The position numbers were made by a program, and so were the translations under genes. 64,000 nucleotides of DNA, taken from Coprobacter secundus (lineage in GTDB: Bacteria > Bacteroidota > Bacteroidia > Bacteroidales > Coprobacteraceae). Location of the stretch: the NCBI GenBank assembly GCA_000803105.1, contig JTDA01000004.1, forward strand, positions 186,001 through 250,000, in the 5' to 3' direction. The notes under the pieces were generated by a model. That model searched no databases. It saw only the letters and a program-made list of their open reading frames with translations, and had not been told where the DNA came from. Below are positions 27,372-36,558 of this stretch, in pieces (within the stretch, counting starts at the first letter, position 1; every line of letters begins with the position of its first letter).

Positions 27372-28628
27372 TTATTCTTCACGGATAGCATCTATCGCTT
27401 TTATCTGCAATGCCCGCCAGGCAGGCAGCATTCCCGCCAACATTCCTGCAATCAACAAAACTGCCGTAGCAGCCATTGCCGTCCCAAACGAAATTTGTGG
27501 CGAGCGGAAAAACATCGTCTCGCTGGGAACACTTTGTAACATCATATCCACTAATTGTAACAAACCTACACCTGCAGCGAGTCCAGCAAATCCCGCAACA
27601 GAGGTAAGTAACAGACTCTCGCCCATAATCTGTATAATAATCGTCCTCGGACGTGCGCCCAGTGCCCGTCGTATTCCTATCTCCTTCGTACGCTCCTTTA
27701 CCGTTACAAGCATAATGTTACTTACACCCACAATTCCAGCTAATAGTGTCCCTGTACCTACAATCCAAATTAACCACGAAATACCCGAAAACAGATTATT
27801 AAACATTGTAAATTCTTTTTCTACATTCATACTCATTACAGCCTGCAAATCATCCGGAGAAATATGATTTTGTTTTTTCAATACATTCTTAATCACATCT
27901 TCTATCTCTGAAACAGGAGTACTATCATAAGCAGCTAAAGCAATACAATCGATATTGTCTCCTCTACGATAACTCTGTTGCATAGTACTGAACGGAAGTA
28001 TTATCGACTCCTCTGACCTACCTCCAATTTGTATTTGTGTAACTGGTATATTTACCCCTACCACGCTATAAGCGATACCATTTATCTGTAATAACTGTCC
28101 CAGAGGATTTTCCCCCGGCTGGAACATCTCTTCATATACTCGTTTTCCAATTACACACACTTTACGTGTATTCAATATATCTACATTATTGATATAGCGA
28201 CCATACAACATTGTTTGAGGTTCAATATATTGATAATCGGGTGATAAACCCTTGATAGAGTAAGTCCCATATTTATCACCCCGCATGGTATTTTTTTCGC
28301 TCCAAGTTCCAAAAAGAATAGGAGAAATCAGCCTTATTTCAGGAAAACTCTGTTTCAACACTTCCATATCGGAAGAATGTAACGACCACCAACGCCCCTT
28401 ACGAAAACCGTCATATGCCACCGTAGTGCGGTTCGTAAAAAAATAACAAGAATTGTGTGCAAAATCTTTTACTCCGGACATAATCCCATTCTCAAGTCCC
28501 CATCCGGCACCCGACATAATGACCAACATAAATATTCCCCAAAACACACCAAATGCTGTCAACATGCTTCGCATCTTGTTCCGGGTTATCGTAATCCATA
28601 TTTCCTGCCACTTATCTATATCAAACAT
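27372..28628 (-). CDS. MacB-like ABC transporter permease (second)
   Basis: A 418-residue permease of the MacB/FtsX type. One N-terminal membrane helix (about residues 20-42) is followed by a large periplasmic MacB_PCD domain and three C-terminal helices (from about residue 285). The motif MLVTVKERTKEIGIRRALGA is characteristic of the FtsX domain. It pairs with the neighbouring 415-residue permease, probably as a heterodimer, and with the separate ATPase gene. It lies 24 nt after the other permease. Confidence 0.88.
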   Translation of the reverse strand: MFDIDKWQEIWITITRNKMRSMLTAFGVFWGIFMLVIMSGAGWGLENGIMSGVKDFAHNSCYFFTNRTTVAYDGFRKGRWWSLHSSDMEVLKQSFPEIRLISPILFGTWSEKNTMRGDKYGTYSIKGLSPDYQYIEPQTMLYGRYINNVDILNTRKVCVIGKRVYEEMFQPGENPLGQLLQINGIAYSVVGVNIPVTQIQIGGRSEESIILPFSTMQQSYRRGDNIDCIALAAYDSTPVSEIEDVIKNVLKKQNHISPDDLQAVMSMNVEKEFTMFNNLFSGISWLIWIVGTGTLLAGIVGVSNIMLVTVKERTKEIGIRRALGARPRTIIIQIMGESLLLTSVAGFAGLAAGVGLLQLVDMMLQSVPSETMFFRSPQISFGTAMAATAVLLIAGMLAGMLPAWRALQIKAIDAIREE

Positions 28629-28652
28629 TCTTGCCGTCCTCCCATTATTAAA

Positions 28653-29900
28653 TCATTCATTCCGTAATGCCTCGATAGGTTTTATTTTTACCGCTTTACG
28701 GGCCGGAAAATAACCGGCAAGTACTCCGGCAACGATCAATACAGCTGTAGCAGAAACTGCAATCGGTAACTCAACCGTCGGATTCATAAATATGGAACGT
28801 CCCATATGTCCCCCACTTATCGATAAGTATGAAGCTGCCAATTCGGTAATACCTATACCTGCAATCATACCTATATATCCAAAAAACAAAGTTATTACGA
28901 TTGACTCGGTAACCACTAATTTCAGAATAGAAGATGGGCGTGCTCCTAAAGCTTTCCGGATACCAAGTTCATGAGTCCGCTCTTTCACAGTTATAAGCAT
29001 AATATTACTTACTCCTACCACTCCGGCAATAAGGGTTCCGATTCCTATAATCCATATAAACAAACTTATACCGTTAAAAATACCTTGGGTTTGTAAATAG
29101 TTGGTCAAAATATTCCATATATATACAGCATTATTATCATCTGGAGAAAAATCTTTAATTCTTCCCAGACTCTCCCGGATTTTTCGTTCGAGAATTTCAT
29201 TATCTTTCACTGAATTAACCCCATCAATCAGCATATCAAAACTATCATACGACCATTCAGGGTGGTAAATAATTTGAATAGTAGATAAAGGCGCATATGT
29301 ATAAGGAGACTGATTCATATTGTCATCACTATATATGCCCACTACCTGAAACAAAATATTATTCACTTTTACATATTTACCTAAGGGAGACACATGACGA
29401 AACAAAACCTCTGCCGTACGGTCATGTATTACAACAACCTTCCTTGCTTGCAATATATCAGCCTCATTGATAAAACGTCCGTTTCCGGACTTAACCTCCA
29501 CATTTCTCGATTTTGGAAAATCCGGAGTGACTCCCACCATCGAACTATAAGTATATTCTTTCCCTACTGACAAAGTATCTCCTCTATGCTCTATCACCGG
29601 CAATATATATTTGATTTGCTCATGTTGACCTTTCAAATATTCCGGATCTCCCGGTCTGAACTTAATCGAACGATTTTTTGGCAACCCGTTATACGGTATC
29701 GATGTTCGGCCAGGCCACATCATAAGAGAATTTTTTGCCCTCCAAGAAAACTGGCTCTTAACACCATTCTTCAATCCATTACCTGCAGCTAGTAATATAA
29801 TCAACATAAATATTCCCCATGCAACAGAAAAACCCGTCAAGAATGTTCTTAGCTTATTTTTTCGTATTGTCCCCCATATTTCCTGCCATATATCCCACAT
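28653..29900 (-). CDS. MacB-like ABC transporter permease (first)
   Basis: A 415-residue protein with the same layout as its neighbour: N-terminal helix (about 20-42), periplasmic MacB_PCD domain, and C-terminal FtsX domain with MLITVKERTHELGIRKALGA near residue 310. The two permeases look like an old tandem duplication, now clearly diverged. It starts 7 nt after the ATPase stop, which supports one operon. Confidence 0.88.
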   Translation of the reverse strand: MWDIWQEIWGTIRKNKLRTFLTGFSVAWGIFMLIILLAAGNGLKNGVKSQFSWRAKNSLMMWPGRTSIPYNGLPKNRSIKFRPGDPEYLKGQHEQIKYILPVIEHRGDTLSVGKEYTYSSMVGVTPDFPKSRNVEVKSGNGRFINEADILQARKVVVIHDRTAEVLFRHVSPLGKYVKVNNILFQVVGIYSDDNMNQSPYTYAPLSTIQIIYHPEWSYDSFDMLIDGVNSVKDNEILERKIRESLGRIKDFSPDDNNAVYIWNILTNYLQTQGIFNGISLFIWIIGIGTLIAGVVGVSNIMLITVKERTHELGIRKALGARPSSILKLVVTESIVITLFFGYIGMIAGIGITELAASYLSISGGHMGRSIFMNPTVELPIAVSATAVLIVAGVLAGYFPARKAVKIKPIEALRNE

Positions 29901-29907
29901 ATCACCC

Positions 29908-30582
29908 TTATTTCATCATTTCTATTTCTCCGATTATCCCATCCTTTATATGGACTATCTTATGGGTTTGCATAGCTATGTCACGCTCATGTGTCACCAC
30001 TACCAAAGTCATACCCTCTCGATTTACCTCTTTCAATAAATCCATTACTTCCTGAGTCGTTTCACTGTCTAATGCCCCTGTAGGCTCATCTGCCAAAATT
30101 ATTTGAGGTTTCGAAATCAAAGCCCGAGCAATAGCTACCCGTTGCTTTTGTCCTCCGGACATTTCTGAAGGAAGGTGGTAGGCATGCTCTTTCAGACCCA
30201 TTCGGTCAAGATATTCAAGGGCCAATATATTCCTTTTCTTTCGGGATATATTCTGATAATACAATGGAAGAGCTACATTTTCCATTGCATTTTTAAATGA
30301 AATGAGGTTAAACGACTGAAAGATAAAACCTATCATTCGATTCCGATATTCCGCAGCTTTATTTTCTGATAAATCTTTTATCAATACATTATTCAAATAA
30401 TAATCTCCTGAATCATAATCATCAAGTATACCCAAAATATTCAATAAAGTAGATTTTCCCGAACCGGATGCTCCCATGATAGAAACCAACTCGCCTCTCT
30501 CTACCTGAAGATTAATTCCCTTTAGCACATGTAGCGGAGAACCATTGTAATAAGTCTTATTTATACCTTCTAATCGTATCAT
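29908..30582 (-). CDS. MacB-like ABC transporter ATPase
   Basis: A 224-residue ABC ATPase of the LolD/MacB-FtsE group. Walker A GASGSGKST is at about residues 37-45, the Q-loop in FIFQSFNL, signature MSGGQKQRVAIARAL, Walker B IILADEPTGALD and the H-loop VVVTHERD. It powers the two permeases encoded just downstream. A TTG start at 30591 would add three residues; the ATG at 30582 (MIRLEGINKTYY) is preferred. It is the first gene of the operon. Confidence 0.92.
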   Translation of the reverse strand: MIRLEGINKTYYNGSPLHVLKGINLQVERGELVSIMGASGSGKSTLLNILGILDDYDSGDYYLNNVLIKDLSENKAAEYRNRMIGFIFQSFNLISFKNAMENVALPLYYQNISRKKRNILALEYLDRMGLKEHAYHLPSEMSGGQKQRVAIARALISKPQIILADEPTGALDSETTQEVMDLLKEVNREGMTLVVVTHERDIAMQTHKIVHIKDGIIGEIEMMK

Positions 30583-30679
30583 AAATAGCAAACTATTCTA
30601 TATTATAATTAACAGGTGATTTTCATATAAAAAAGCTGTGAAAAAATTTTATATTTATCTTTTTTATATTTCTTCGCCA

Positions 30680-30687
30680 CAAATCTA
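30680..30687 (-). promoter_or_regulatory. -7 promoter box for the efflux operon
   Basis: On the minus strand TAGATTTG fits TAnnTTTG, 97 nt before the ATPase start. Upstream of it lies a 9-bp inverted repeat (30695-30723) that could bind a regulator. Confidence 0.5.
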
Positions 30688-30694
30688 AGAATTA

Positions 30695-30723
30695 TATACT
30701 ACTTTGCATTACATAGTAGTATA
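30695..30723. promoter_or_regulatory. Operator-like inverted repeat
   Basis: A perfect 9-bp inverted repeat, TATACTACT (30695-30703) and AGTAGTATA (30715-30723), 11 nt apart. It starts 7 nt upstream of the -7 box of the efflux operon and so covers the -33 region. The regulator is unknown. Confidence 0.45.
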
Positions 30724-30800
30724 AAAATTAAATATTCTAACATAGTTTAACGTTGAGGACTTTCTTTCATTGAAAGAAGAAAATACTAGAGCTCATATAG

Positions 30801-30990
30801 CTTGTTTAAATTTATCATAGCAATACATTTTAAAATTTATTTCTCGGGGCAAGCGAGGGCATTTTTTTGTTTTTAAAAGGGGAATAGCAGGTTACCTGAA
30901 AGTGAAAACAGAAAAACTGTCCGGAAGAAAACGCAAAAAAGGTCCGATAATATTTCTTTATTGGAAATGTTAGACCGGCTTCTAAACCAG
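30801..30990 (+). repeat. Dispersed intergenic repeat, copy A
   Basis: About 190 nt between the divergent efflux operon and thyA. It shares blocks with other intergenic sites: GTTTAAATTTA at its start (as in copy B), GGGAATAGCAGGTTACCTGAAAGTG (two parts; as in copy D), GAAAACGCAAAAA (B, and C with one change) and GATAATATTTC...TTATTGGAAA...TTAGAC (C). It has no reading frame and shows no clear terminal inverted repeats. Limits are approximate. Confidence 0.6.
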
Positions 30991-31077
30991 TTTATAAACT
31001 TATCATTTCAATTTAAGCTATAAAAAAGAACTGGACAAAAAAATTTATAGTGTATGATTTTATTCATACATTATTAT

Positions 31078-31085
31078 TATTTTTG
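31078..31085 (+). promoter_or_regulatory. -7 promoter box for thyA-folA
   Basis: TATTTTTG fits TAnnTTTG and lies 19 nt before the thyA ATG. No good -33 box. Confidence 0.55.
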
Positions 31086-31104
31086 TAAGCTCATGCAATG
31101 AAAA

Positions 31105-31899
31105 ATGAAACAATATTTAGACCTATTACAGCGCGTATTAACTGAAGGTACCCCTAAAGAAGACCGGACAGGTACCGGTACAATAAGTATATTCGGACAT
31201 CAAATGCGGTTCAATATGGACGACGGTTTTCCGATGCTTACGACCAAAAAGTTACATTTAAAATCTATCATATACGAATTACTTTGGTTCCTTAACGGTG
31301 ACACCAATATAAAGTATTTACAAGAACACGGTGTAAGAATTTGGAATGAATGGGCCGACAACAATGGAGACTTAGGCCATATATACGGTTACCAATGGCG
31401 CTCATGGCCCGATTATAACGGTGGATATATCGACCAGATAAAAGAAGCTGTAGAAACCATAAAACACAACCCCGACTCGAGACGTATTATTGTCAGTGCA
31501 TGGAATGTTGCCGACCTTCCAAATATGAAATTGCCTCCCTGCCATGCTTTCTTTCAATTTTATGTAGCCAACAAACGTCTCAGCCTCCAACTTTATCAAC
31601 GCAGCGCTGACATTTTTCTGGGAGTTCCCTTTAATATTGCATCTTATGCCCTTTTATTACATATGATGGCACAAGTCACAGGACTTAAAGCTGGAGATTT
31701 TGTCCATACTCTTGGAGATGCCCACATCTACAAAAACCATCTTGAACAGGTAAAATTACAATTAAGCCGTATACCGCGTTCATTACCTCAAATAAAAATA
31801 AATCCTGAAGTAAAAGATATATTTAATTTCAAATATGAAGATTTTGAAATTATAGGATACGATCCACACCCGCACATAAAAGGAGAAGTGGCCGTATAA
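31105..31899 (+). CDS. thyA: Thymidylate synthase
   Basis: A 264-residue enzyme that methylates dUMP to dTMP using methylene-tetrahydrofolate. Diagnostic motifs are EDRTGTGT near residue 19, the catalytic Cys146 in [32 protein letters not shown] and [12 protein letters not shown]. The size is that of E. coli ThyA. The dihydrofolate made by this reaction is reduced by the product of folA, which starts 44 nt downstream in the same unit. Confidence 0.96.
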   Translation: MKQYLDLLQRVLTEGTPKEDRTGTGTISIFGHQMRFNMDDGFPMLTTKKLHLKSIIYELLWFLNGDTNIKYLQEHGVRIWNEWADNNGDLGHIYGYQWRSWPDYNGGYIDQIKEAVETIKHNPDSRRIIVSAWNVADLPNMKLPPCHAFFQFYVANKRLSLQLYQRSADIFLGVPFNIASYALLLHMMAQVTGLKAGDFVHTLGDAHIYKNHLEQVKLQLSRIPRSLPQIKINPEVKDIFNFKYEDFEIIGYDPHPHIKGEVAV

Positions 31900-31943
31900 C
31901 CTTTTCTTCATATTTTATATTATTAACCAAAAACAAAAGACCT

Positions 31944-32441
31944 ATGCCAACAATTTCTTTGATCGCTGCCGTAGCCGAAGATATGGCTATCGGCAAAAAT
32001 AAAGAGCTTCTATGTGATCTTCCCAACGATATGAAGCACTTTAAAGAACGAACACTAAACCATGCTGTTATCATGGGGCGTCGAACCTTCGAATCTCTTC
32101 CCAATGGAGCATTGAAAAATCGGAAAAATCTGATCTTGACAACTGTCCCTGAGTCGGTTTATACCGATGCTTTCGCTTGTTATTCTATAGAAGATGCTTT
32201 ACAACTTTGTGAAACACAAGATGAAGTATTCGTAATCGGAGGGGCTATGGTGTACAAACAGACCATAGACATGGCCAATAAACTTTATATTACAGAAATC
32301 CACCATACATTTGAAAATGCAGACAGCTTTTTCCCTGCTATCAATCCGTCCATATGGAAAGAAACAAGTCGAGAGGATCATCCGGCCGATAAACAGCACC
32401 CATATGCTTATTCCTTTGTGGTCTATGAGCGCATAAAATAA
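31944..32441 (+). CDS. folA: Dihydrofolate reductase
   Basis: A 165-residue enzyme that reduces dihydrofolate to tetrahydrofolate with NADPH. Seen are the opening SLIAAVAEDMAIGKN, CDLPNDMKHFKERT with the active-site acid (Asp at about residue 27), IMGRRTFESLP, VIGGAMVY and the late ITEIHHTF strand. It is co-transcribed with thyA, the usual pairing. Confidence 0.95.
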   Translation: MPTISLIAAVAEDMAIGKNKELLCDLPNDMKHFKERTLNHAVIMGRRTFESLPNGALKNRKNLILTTVPESVYTDAFACYSIEDALQLCETQDEVFVIGGAMVYKQTIDMANKLYITEIHHTFENADSFFPAINPSIWKETSREDHPADKQHPYAYSFVVYERIK

Positions 32442-32447
32442 AAATAA

Positions 32448-32496
32448 AAAGAGGTGTCTAAAAATTAGAATTCAACTATTTTTAAGGCACCTCTTT
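32448..32496. terminator. Bidirectional terminator between folA and PepSY gene
   Basis: A long imperfect stem of about 17 bp (AAAGAGGTGTCTAAAAAT from 32448, and the matching ATTTTTAAGGCACCTCTTT at 32478-32496). It begins 6 nt after the folA stop, and the minus-strand gene stops at 32518. Confidence 0.8.
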
Positions 32497-32517
32497 CGAT
32501 AAATGACTACTAAAAGA

Positions 32518-32982
32518 CTACTCGACAGCATTGACAATCATATTGCCGTCTTTATCAAAATGTATTTCTGTTTCTGGATTGGTATTCAGCTCTATTTCAA
32601 ATCCATAATTATGCCGGCTCATTTCCACCATTTCAGCTACCGGAAAATTCTCACTTACATAATTTACTATTTTGATGGGTAAAAGTTCGATTTGCATCTT
32701 ATAAGGTATAGATGTACCATTCCCGTCCACTGCCTGCCATTCTCCCGACTCAAAAAAACGAACTTCAAAACCGTTGGCCAAATCCACTTTATAATGAGGT
32801 TCTCCCGACTTCTTCTCCACTTTAGTTATAATCACCCCTTCAAAATAAGTTTCAATAAATTGTTGTGATAGTTCCGGTAACTTGCTATATGAAATTTTTT
32901 GGTCATCATCACCGCAAGAAACTACCCCCCAAATAATCATCATCAATACTGATATTCGACTGTAAATAATGTTTGTTTTCAT
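32518..32982 (-). CDS. PepSY-like (DUF2874) lipoprotein
   Basis: A 154-residue lipoprotein: signal peptide with lipobox-like GVVSC (Cys about residue 23), then two PepSY-like units, the first around YFEGVIITKVEKKSGEPHYKVDL and GEWQAVDG. The ATG at 32982 was chosen because it starts the signal peptide; an in-frame start at 33042 would add 20 residues before it. PepSY-like proteins of this group are common exported proteins in Bacteroidota; their role is not known. It is a single gene on the minus strand. Confidence 0.78.
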   Translation of the reverse strand: MKTNIIYSRISVLMMIIWGVVSCGDDDQKISYSKLPELSQQFIETYFEGVIITKVEKKSGEPHYKVDLANGFEVRFFESGEWQAVDGNGTSIPYKMQIELLPIKIVNYVSENFPVAEMVEMSRHNYGFEIELNTNPETEIHFDKDGNMIVNAVE

Positions 32983-33428
32983 AATTCTATTATTAAAATC
33001 ATAAACCGGTTTAAATTTCTCGAATCCATCATAAGGAAACACTCAAAAAAATCTGGCCAAGAGCTACTATAGCCTTATCAAAAAATCAATACAAGTTCTA
33101 TACTCAATAACAAAACATATCCAAAATATTTCATACAATTAAGGTTATTTCAGCAAGAATAATACCATGTGCCCTAAAGTCTTTATTTTTATCTGTCTAT
33201 ACGATAAAAGAATTACAATATATAAAAAATAGTATTTAACATAAAATAATAGTGTACATATTACACTTATATACATATCTCTAAATACCCGATAGATACA
33301 TAATAATCAATCACATAACAAATTAACAATTATTTTATTTTATAGTTACTAAACTCACTTTTCCCATATATAATCCTATTGTCATCCAATTTTACATGTT
33401 ATAAAACATATTTTTCAAAAACATTTTG
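32983..33428. other. AT-rich intergenic region
   Basis: About 445 nt between divergent genes. I see no gene, no strong hairpin and no copy of the dispersed repeat here. The only clear signal is the -7 box at its right end. Confidence 0.55.
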
Positions 33429-33436
33429 TATCTTTG
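33429..33436 (+). promoter_or_regulatory. -7 promoter box for the 48-residue protein
   Basis: TATCTTTG followed by CAGT fits TAnnTTTG. It lies 56 nt before the ATG at 33493 and inside a longer upstream frame, which rules against starts before it. Confidence 0.65.
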
Positions 33437-33492
33437 CAGTGTTAATAATAGAAAGAAGTAATAATCGTTTGCCGAATGGCGGTAAACAAAAA

Positions 33493-33639
33493 ATGATGAA
33501 AATGATGGAAAAAGAAAAAAACTTAATCGCATCTCTGAGATATCAGATTGAGCGATACAAATCAGTAGGTAATGGATTTATGTGTCAACGTTTAAACGCT
33601 GAACTCCAAAAACTTATGACAAAGCAGGCAGCCTGCTAA
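33493..33639 (+). CDS. Small basic hypothetical protein (48 residues)
   Basis: A short frame flanked by a good -7 box (33429-33436) and a terminator hairpin (33665-33706). The product opens MMKMMEKEKNLIASLRYQ, is helical and basic, and ends QKLMTKQAAC with two cysteines in all. Met codons at positions 2, 4 and 5 are alternative starts. I do not recognise a family. The promoter-frame-terminator layout is what makes it credible as a gene; alternatively the transcript could act as a small RNA. No neighbour suggests a function. Confidence 0.6.
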   Translation: MMKMMEKEKNLIASLRYQIERYKSVGNGFMCQRLNAELQKLMTKQAAC

Positions 33640-33664
33640 TAAAAAATTATTTTATCCTATAATG

Positions 33665-33706
33665 CTGGACATCATCGCAAATATGTTGCGAAGATTGTCC
33701 ATTTTT
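33665..33706 (+). terminator. Terminator after the small protein
   Basis: An imperfect stem (TGGACATCATCGCAA near 33665-33679 against TTGCGAAGATTGTCCA to 33701) followed by TTTTTATTTTA. It lies 25 nt past the small-protein stop. Confidence 0.7.
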
Positions 33707-33832
33707 ATTTTATCGCCTTTTATTCTGCGCCCTATAAATTCATATGCCTATTTTACATTTCCAACCAACTCTCATTTTCTGAGCTTCAAATCCACAAAAG
33801 CTGATACATTTTTTTTATCCTAAAAGAATATT

Positions 33833-33840
33833 TATTTTTG
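33833..33840 (+). promoter_or_regulatory. -7 promoter box for GH123 gene
   Basis: TATTTTTG fits TAnnTTTG and lies 30 nt before the ATG at 33871. It overlaps a TTG codon that would give a longer frame, so the ATG is preferred. Confidence 0.6.
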
Positions 33841-33870
33841 TACCCATTCAAACACAAAAATATCTCTTAC

Positions 33871-35634
33871 ATGAAAACACTCTCGATTATCTGTTTCTTT
33901 ATTTTATCTTTAACAAATAACATTATTGCCCAAAACAAAGAAAAATATCCGTTGGGAGACTATACAGAATTGACCGATACCAAGCCTCATGACAGTAATA
34001 CCTTCTGGGATAAACAAGGAACACTGCCACAATTAAGATGGGGCTCTACCGATATACGATATTCCAAACTAAATATTCCTGTCGAAACCAAAGGTTCATT
34101 ATGGAAAGCCAAGGCATGGAAAGGAGAAAGAGTCAACGCTCAAGCTGTCCTATGGAGTGCCAAAGAATTAAAAAATGTACAAATATCCGTATCGGAATTG
34201 ACAAACGGTTCTGACATAATACCAATAAGCTCTATTACGACAAATTTCGTCAGATATGTCATGACTGATGAATTGAACAAGGATAAAAGAGGCGGATGTA
34301 GCCATCGCCCCAACAAAGCGGAATGGGATTCGTCCCTTGTTGCTGATCCGTTGGATATCATCAAAATAAGAGATGTACAAGCCCGTTCCACTCAACCGAT
34401 ATGGGTAAATATATGGGTTCCCAAAAACACAAGAACAGGGAAATATAAAGGAACTTTAACTATTTCAGGGACCAACTTTTCTCCGATGAAACTCAAAATT
34501 GAAGTGGAGGTCTTAAACCATACTTTACCGTCTCCCGAAGACTGGAAATTCCATCTTGATTTATGGCAAAACCCTTATGCCGTAGCTCGATACTATCAAG
34601 TGCCATTATGGAGCAAGAAGCATTTCGAAGCTATGCGCCCGATTATGAAAAAACTCGCAGATACCGGGCAAAAAGTCATCACGGCAACCATTATGCACAA
34701 ACCTTGGAACGGCCAAACTTTAGACCTTTTCAATAGTATGGTCACCAAAATAAAAAAGATCGATGGTACTTGGAGCTATGATTATACGGTCTTTGACAAA
34801 TGGGTCGATTTTATGATGAATGAAATAGGTATAAATCAGCAAATCAACTGTTATACGCTGATTCCTTGGGCTCTCCAATTCGATTATTATGACCAGGCAA
34901 CAAATACGATAAAATATATAAACACTAAACCGGGAGATAAAAGTTATAGCGACTATTGGGGTAGTTTCCTCACCGATTTTTCACGCCACCTACGCAAAAA
35001 AGGCTGGTTCGAAAAAACAACTATTGCTATGGATGAACGAGAATTAAATGCTATGCAAGAAGCATTAAAAATAATAAAAAAAGCCGACCCTGAATTTAAA
35101 GTTTCATTGGCCGGAAACTATCACAATGAAATAGAATCTGATCTATATGATTATTGCCTTGCCTTCGGCCATAATTTCCCAAAAGACACTAAAAATTCCC
35201 GTTCACAAAAAAATAAAAAAAGTACTGTATACACATGTTGCACCGAAGCCATACCCAATGTCTTTACTTTCTCCCCTCCTGCAGAAGCAACGTGGCCCGG
35301 ATGGCATGTTGCTGCCGGAAATTATGATGGATACCTACGATGGGCCTATAACAGTTGGCCCGAAGATCCCCTGAGAGATTCCCGATTTCGTACATGGGCT
35401 GCAGGAGATTGTTTCCTGATATATCCTGGATTTCGTAGTAGTATCCGTATGGAACGGCTTATTGAAGGAATACAGGATTGTGAGAAAATATGGATATTAC
35501 AGAAAAAAATAACCAATAAAAAACAGCTCGAAAAACTTAATAAAATCGTTTCACAATTCACCCCAGAAGGTCTTACCCGGAAAGATGTAACTCAAATGGT
35601 CAATGAAGCGCGTAAAGTATTAAATTCATTCTAA
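33871..35634 (+). CDS. Exported GH123-type beta-N-acetylgalactosaminidase (DUF4091)
   Basis: A 587-residue exported protein: signal peptide of about 20 residues (SIICFFILSLTNNIIAQ), an N-terminal beta-sandwich, a TIM-barrel and the C-terminal DUF4091 segment. The Asp-Glu pair expected in GH123 is seen in IAMDERELNAMQEAL (Asp388, Glu389), and the ending RDSRFRTWAAGDCFLIYPG...RMERLIEGIQDCEK is typical of the family. GH123 enzymes release beta-GalNAc from glycolipids or glycoproteins by substrate-assisted catalysis. The precise substrate is inferred only. A long hairpin follows downstream. Confidence 0.78.
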   Translation: MKTLSIICFFILSLTNNIIAQNKEKYPLGDYTELTDTKPHDSNTFWDKQGTLPQLRWGSTDIRYSKLNIPVETKGSLWKAKAWKGERVNAQAVLWSAKELKNVQISVSELTNGSDIIPISSITTNFVRYVMTDELNKDKRGGCSHRPNKAEWDSSLVADPLDIIKIRDVQARSTQPIWVNIWVPKNTRTGKYKGTLTISGTNFSPMKLKIEVEVLNHTLPSPEDWKFHLDLWQNPYAVARYYQVPLWSKKHFEAMRPIMKKLADTGQKVITATIMHKPWNGQTLDLFNSMVTKIKKIDGTWSYDYTVFDKWVDFMMNEIGINQQINCYTLIPWALQFDYYDQATNTIKYINTKPGDKSYSDYWGSFLTDFSRHLRKKGWFEKTTIAMDERELNAMQEALKIIKKADPEFKVSLAGNYHNEIESDLYDYCLAFGHNFPKDTKNSRSQKNKKSTVYTCCTEAIPNVFTFSPPAEATWPGWHVAAGNYDGYLRWAYNSWPEDPLRDSRFRTWAAGDCFLIYPGFRSSIRMERLIEGIQDCEKIWILQKKITNKKQLEKLNKIVSQFTPEGLTRKDVTQMVNEARKVLNSF

Positions 35635-35647
35635 AAAATTCATTAAG

Positions 35648-35805
35648 AGTCTGTTTAAATTTACTCAAGTCAATTTTGAGGAATTTCTTTTTTGATTGTT
35701 ATAAGAATGACCAAACCATTTTGACGTATGAAAACAAGAAAACAGACCGACAGAAAACGCAAAAATAACCTGTCTGAATTATTTCTATCAGCAAATTTAA
35801 TCAAA
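35648..35805 (+). repeat. Dispersed intergenic repeat, copy B
   Basis: About 158 nt beginning 14 nt after the GH123 stop. Its start TGTTTAAATTTACTCAAGTC and the following TTTTGAGGAATTTCTTTT match copies C and D; GAAAACGCAAAAA matches copy A. No coding potential is seen. Confidence 0.6.
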
Positions 35806-35813
35806 CTCCAAAG

Positions 35814-35863
35814 TTTTCGGGATTTTATCTTTTTCTACTATGAAAAAGATAAAATCCCGAAAA
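35814..35863. terminator. Large hairpin between GH123 and AlbA_2 genes
   Basis: A perfect 22-bp inverted repeat (35814-35835 and 35842-35863; core CGGGATTTTATC) with a 6-nt loop and T4/A4 ends. It lies between two converging genes and probably terminates both. Confidence 0.8.
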
Positions 35864-35888
35864 TACAATTATTGACATATATATCAAA

Positions 35889-36554
35889 TTAACCAATATC
35901 TTTTGGAAATTTATTGCACAAACGAAAGTAAAACTTATGTTTTACAAAATAAGGTTCTACAATACCAAACCGCATAAACTTGGATAATAATATTTCAGCT
36001 TCATGCCGAGAGACATGTCCTTTACGGCAATACTGGTTAAAAGAGATATATTCGTTATCATTCAGATAGCTCAAGAGAAACTGCTCTCTTTCTGTGTACT
36101 CGACCAACTCACCCAAAGGACTATCTGCCTGTTTCCATACCCGAATATGTACTGGAGTCGCCAAAATATTTTCATCGGCAATACGAATGTACGCCCACGA
36201 CTTGCCGTATTCATCTTTTGCATACACAGGTTTTACCACATTCTCTTTTACATCAACCTCAAGCACTGTACGTTTTTCAATATAATGTACCTGCATAGTA
36301 TACTTTATTTCCGGTATACAATAAAGCTGTGCAGCAGTTTCTATCATATACATCTCTTCCTCCGAACGAACTCCCGCAATACGGCCATTATCCTTTACGC
36401 CTACCAACAATTTTCCCCCATCGGTATTGGCAAAAGCAGAAAAAGTTTTAGCGATTTTTCGTGCATCCGAGATTTCAAATTTAAAATCCTGTTGCTGGTG
36501 CTCTCCTTCTGCTATCAAAGAATATATATAATCTGTGTCCCCAAACGATTTCAT
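35889..36554 (-). CDS. AlbA_2 / Schlafen-type ATP-binding domain protein
   Basis: A 221-residue protein with an N-terminal AlbA_2 (divergent AAA-4, Schlafen-like) domain: EGEHQQQDFKFEISDARKI near residue 17, then TFSAFANTDGGKLLVGVKDNG. Such domains occur in regulators and RNA-related proteins; function is unassigned. The C-terminal part (about 150-221) looks like a small winged helix (FLLSYLNDNEYISFNQYCRKG). The ATG at 36554 is preferred over 36590 because the promoter -7 box is at 36559-36566, only 4 nt upstream, so the message is nearly or fully leaderless. Confidence 0.75.
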   Translation of the reverse strand: MKSFGDTDYIYSLIAEGEHQQQDFKFEISDARKIAKTFSAFANTDGGKLLVGVKDNGRIAGVRSEEEMYMIETAAQLYCIPEIKYTMQVHYIEKRTVLEVDVKENVVKPVYAKDEYGKSWAYIRIADENILATPVHIRVWKQADSPLGELVEYTEREQFLLSYLNDNEYISFNQYCRKGHVSRHEAEILLSKFMRFGIVEPYFVKHKFYFRLCNKFPKDIG

Positions 36555-36558
36555 ACTG

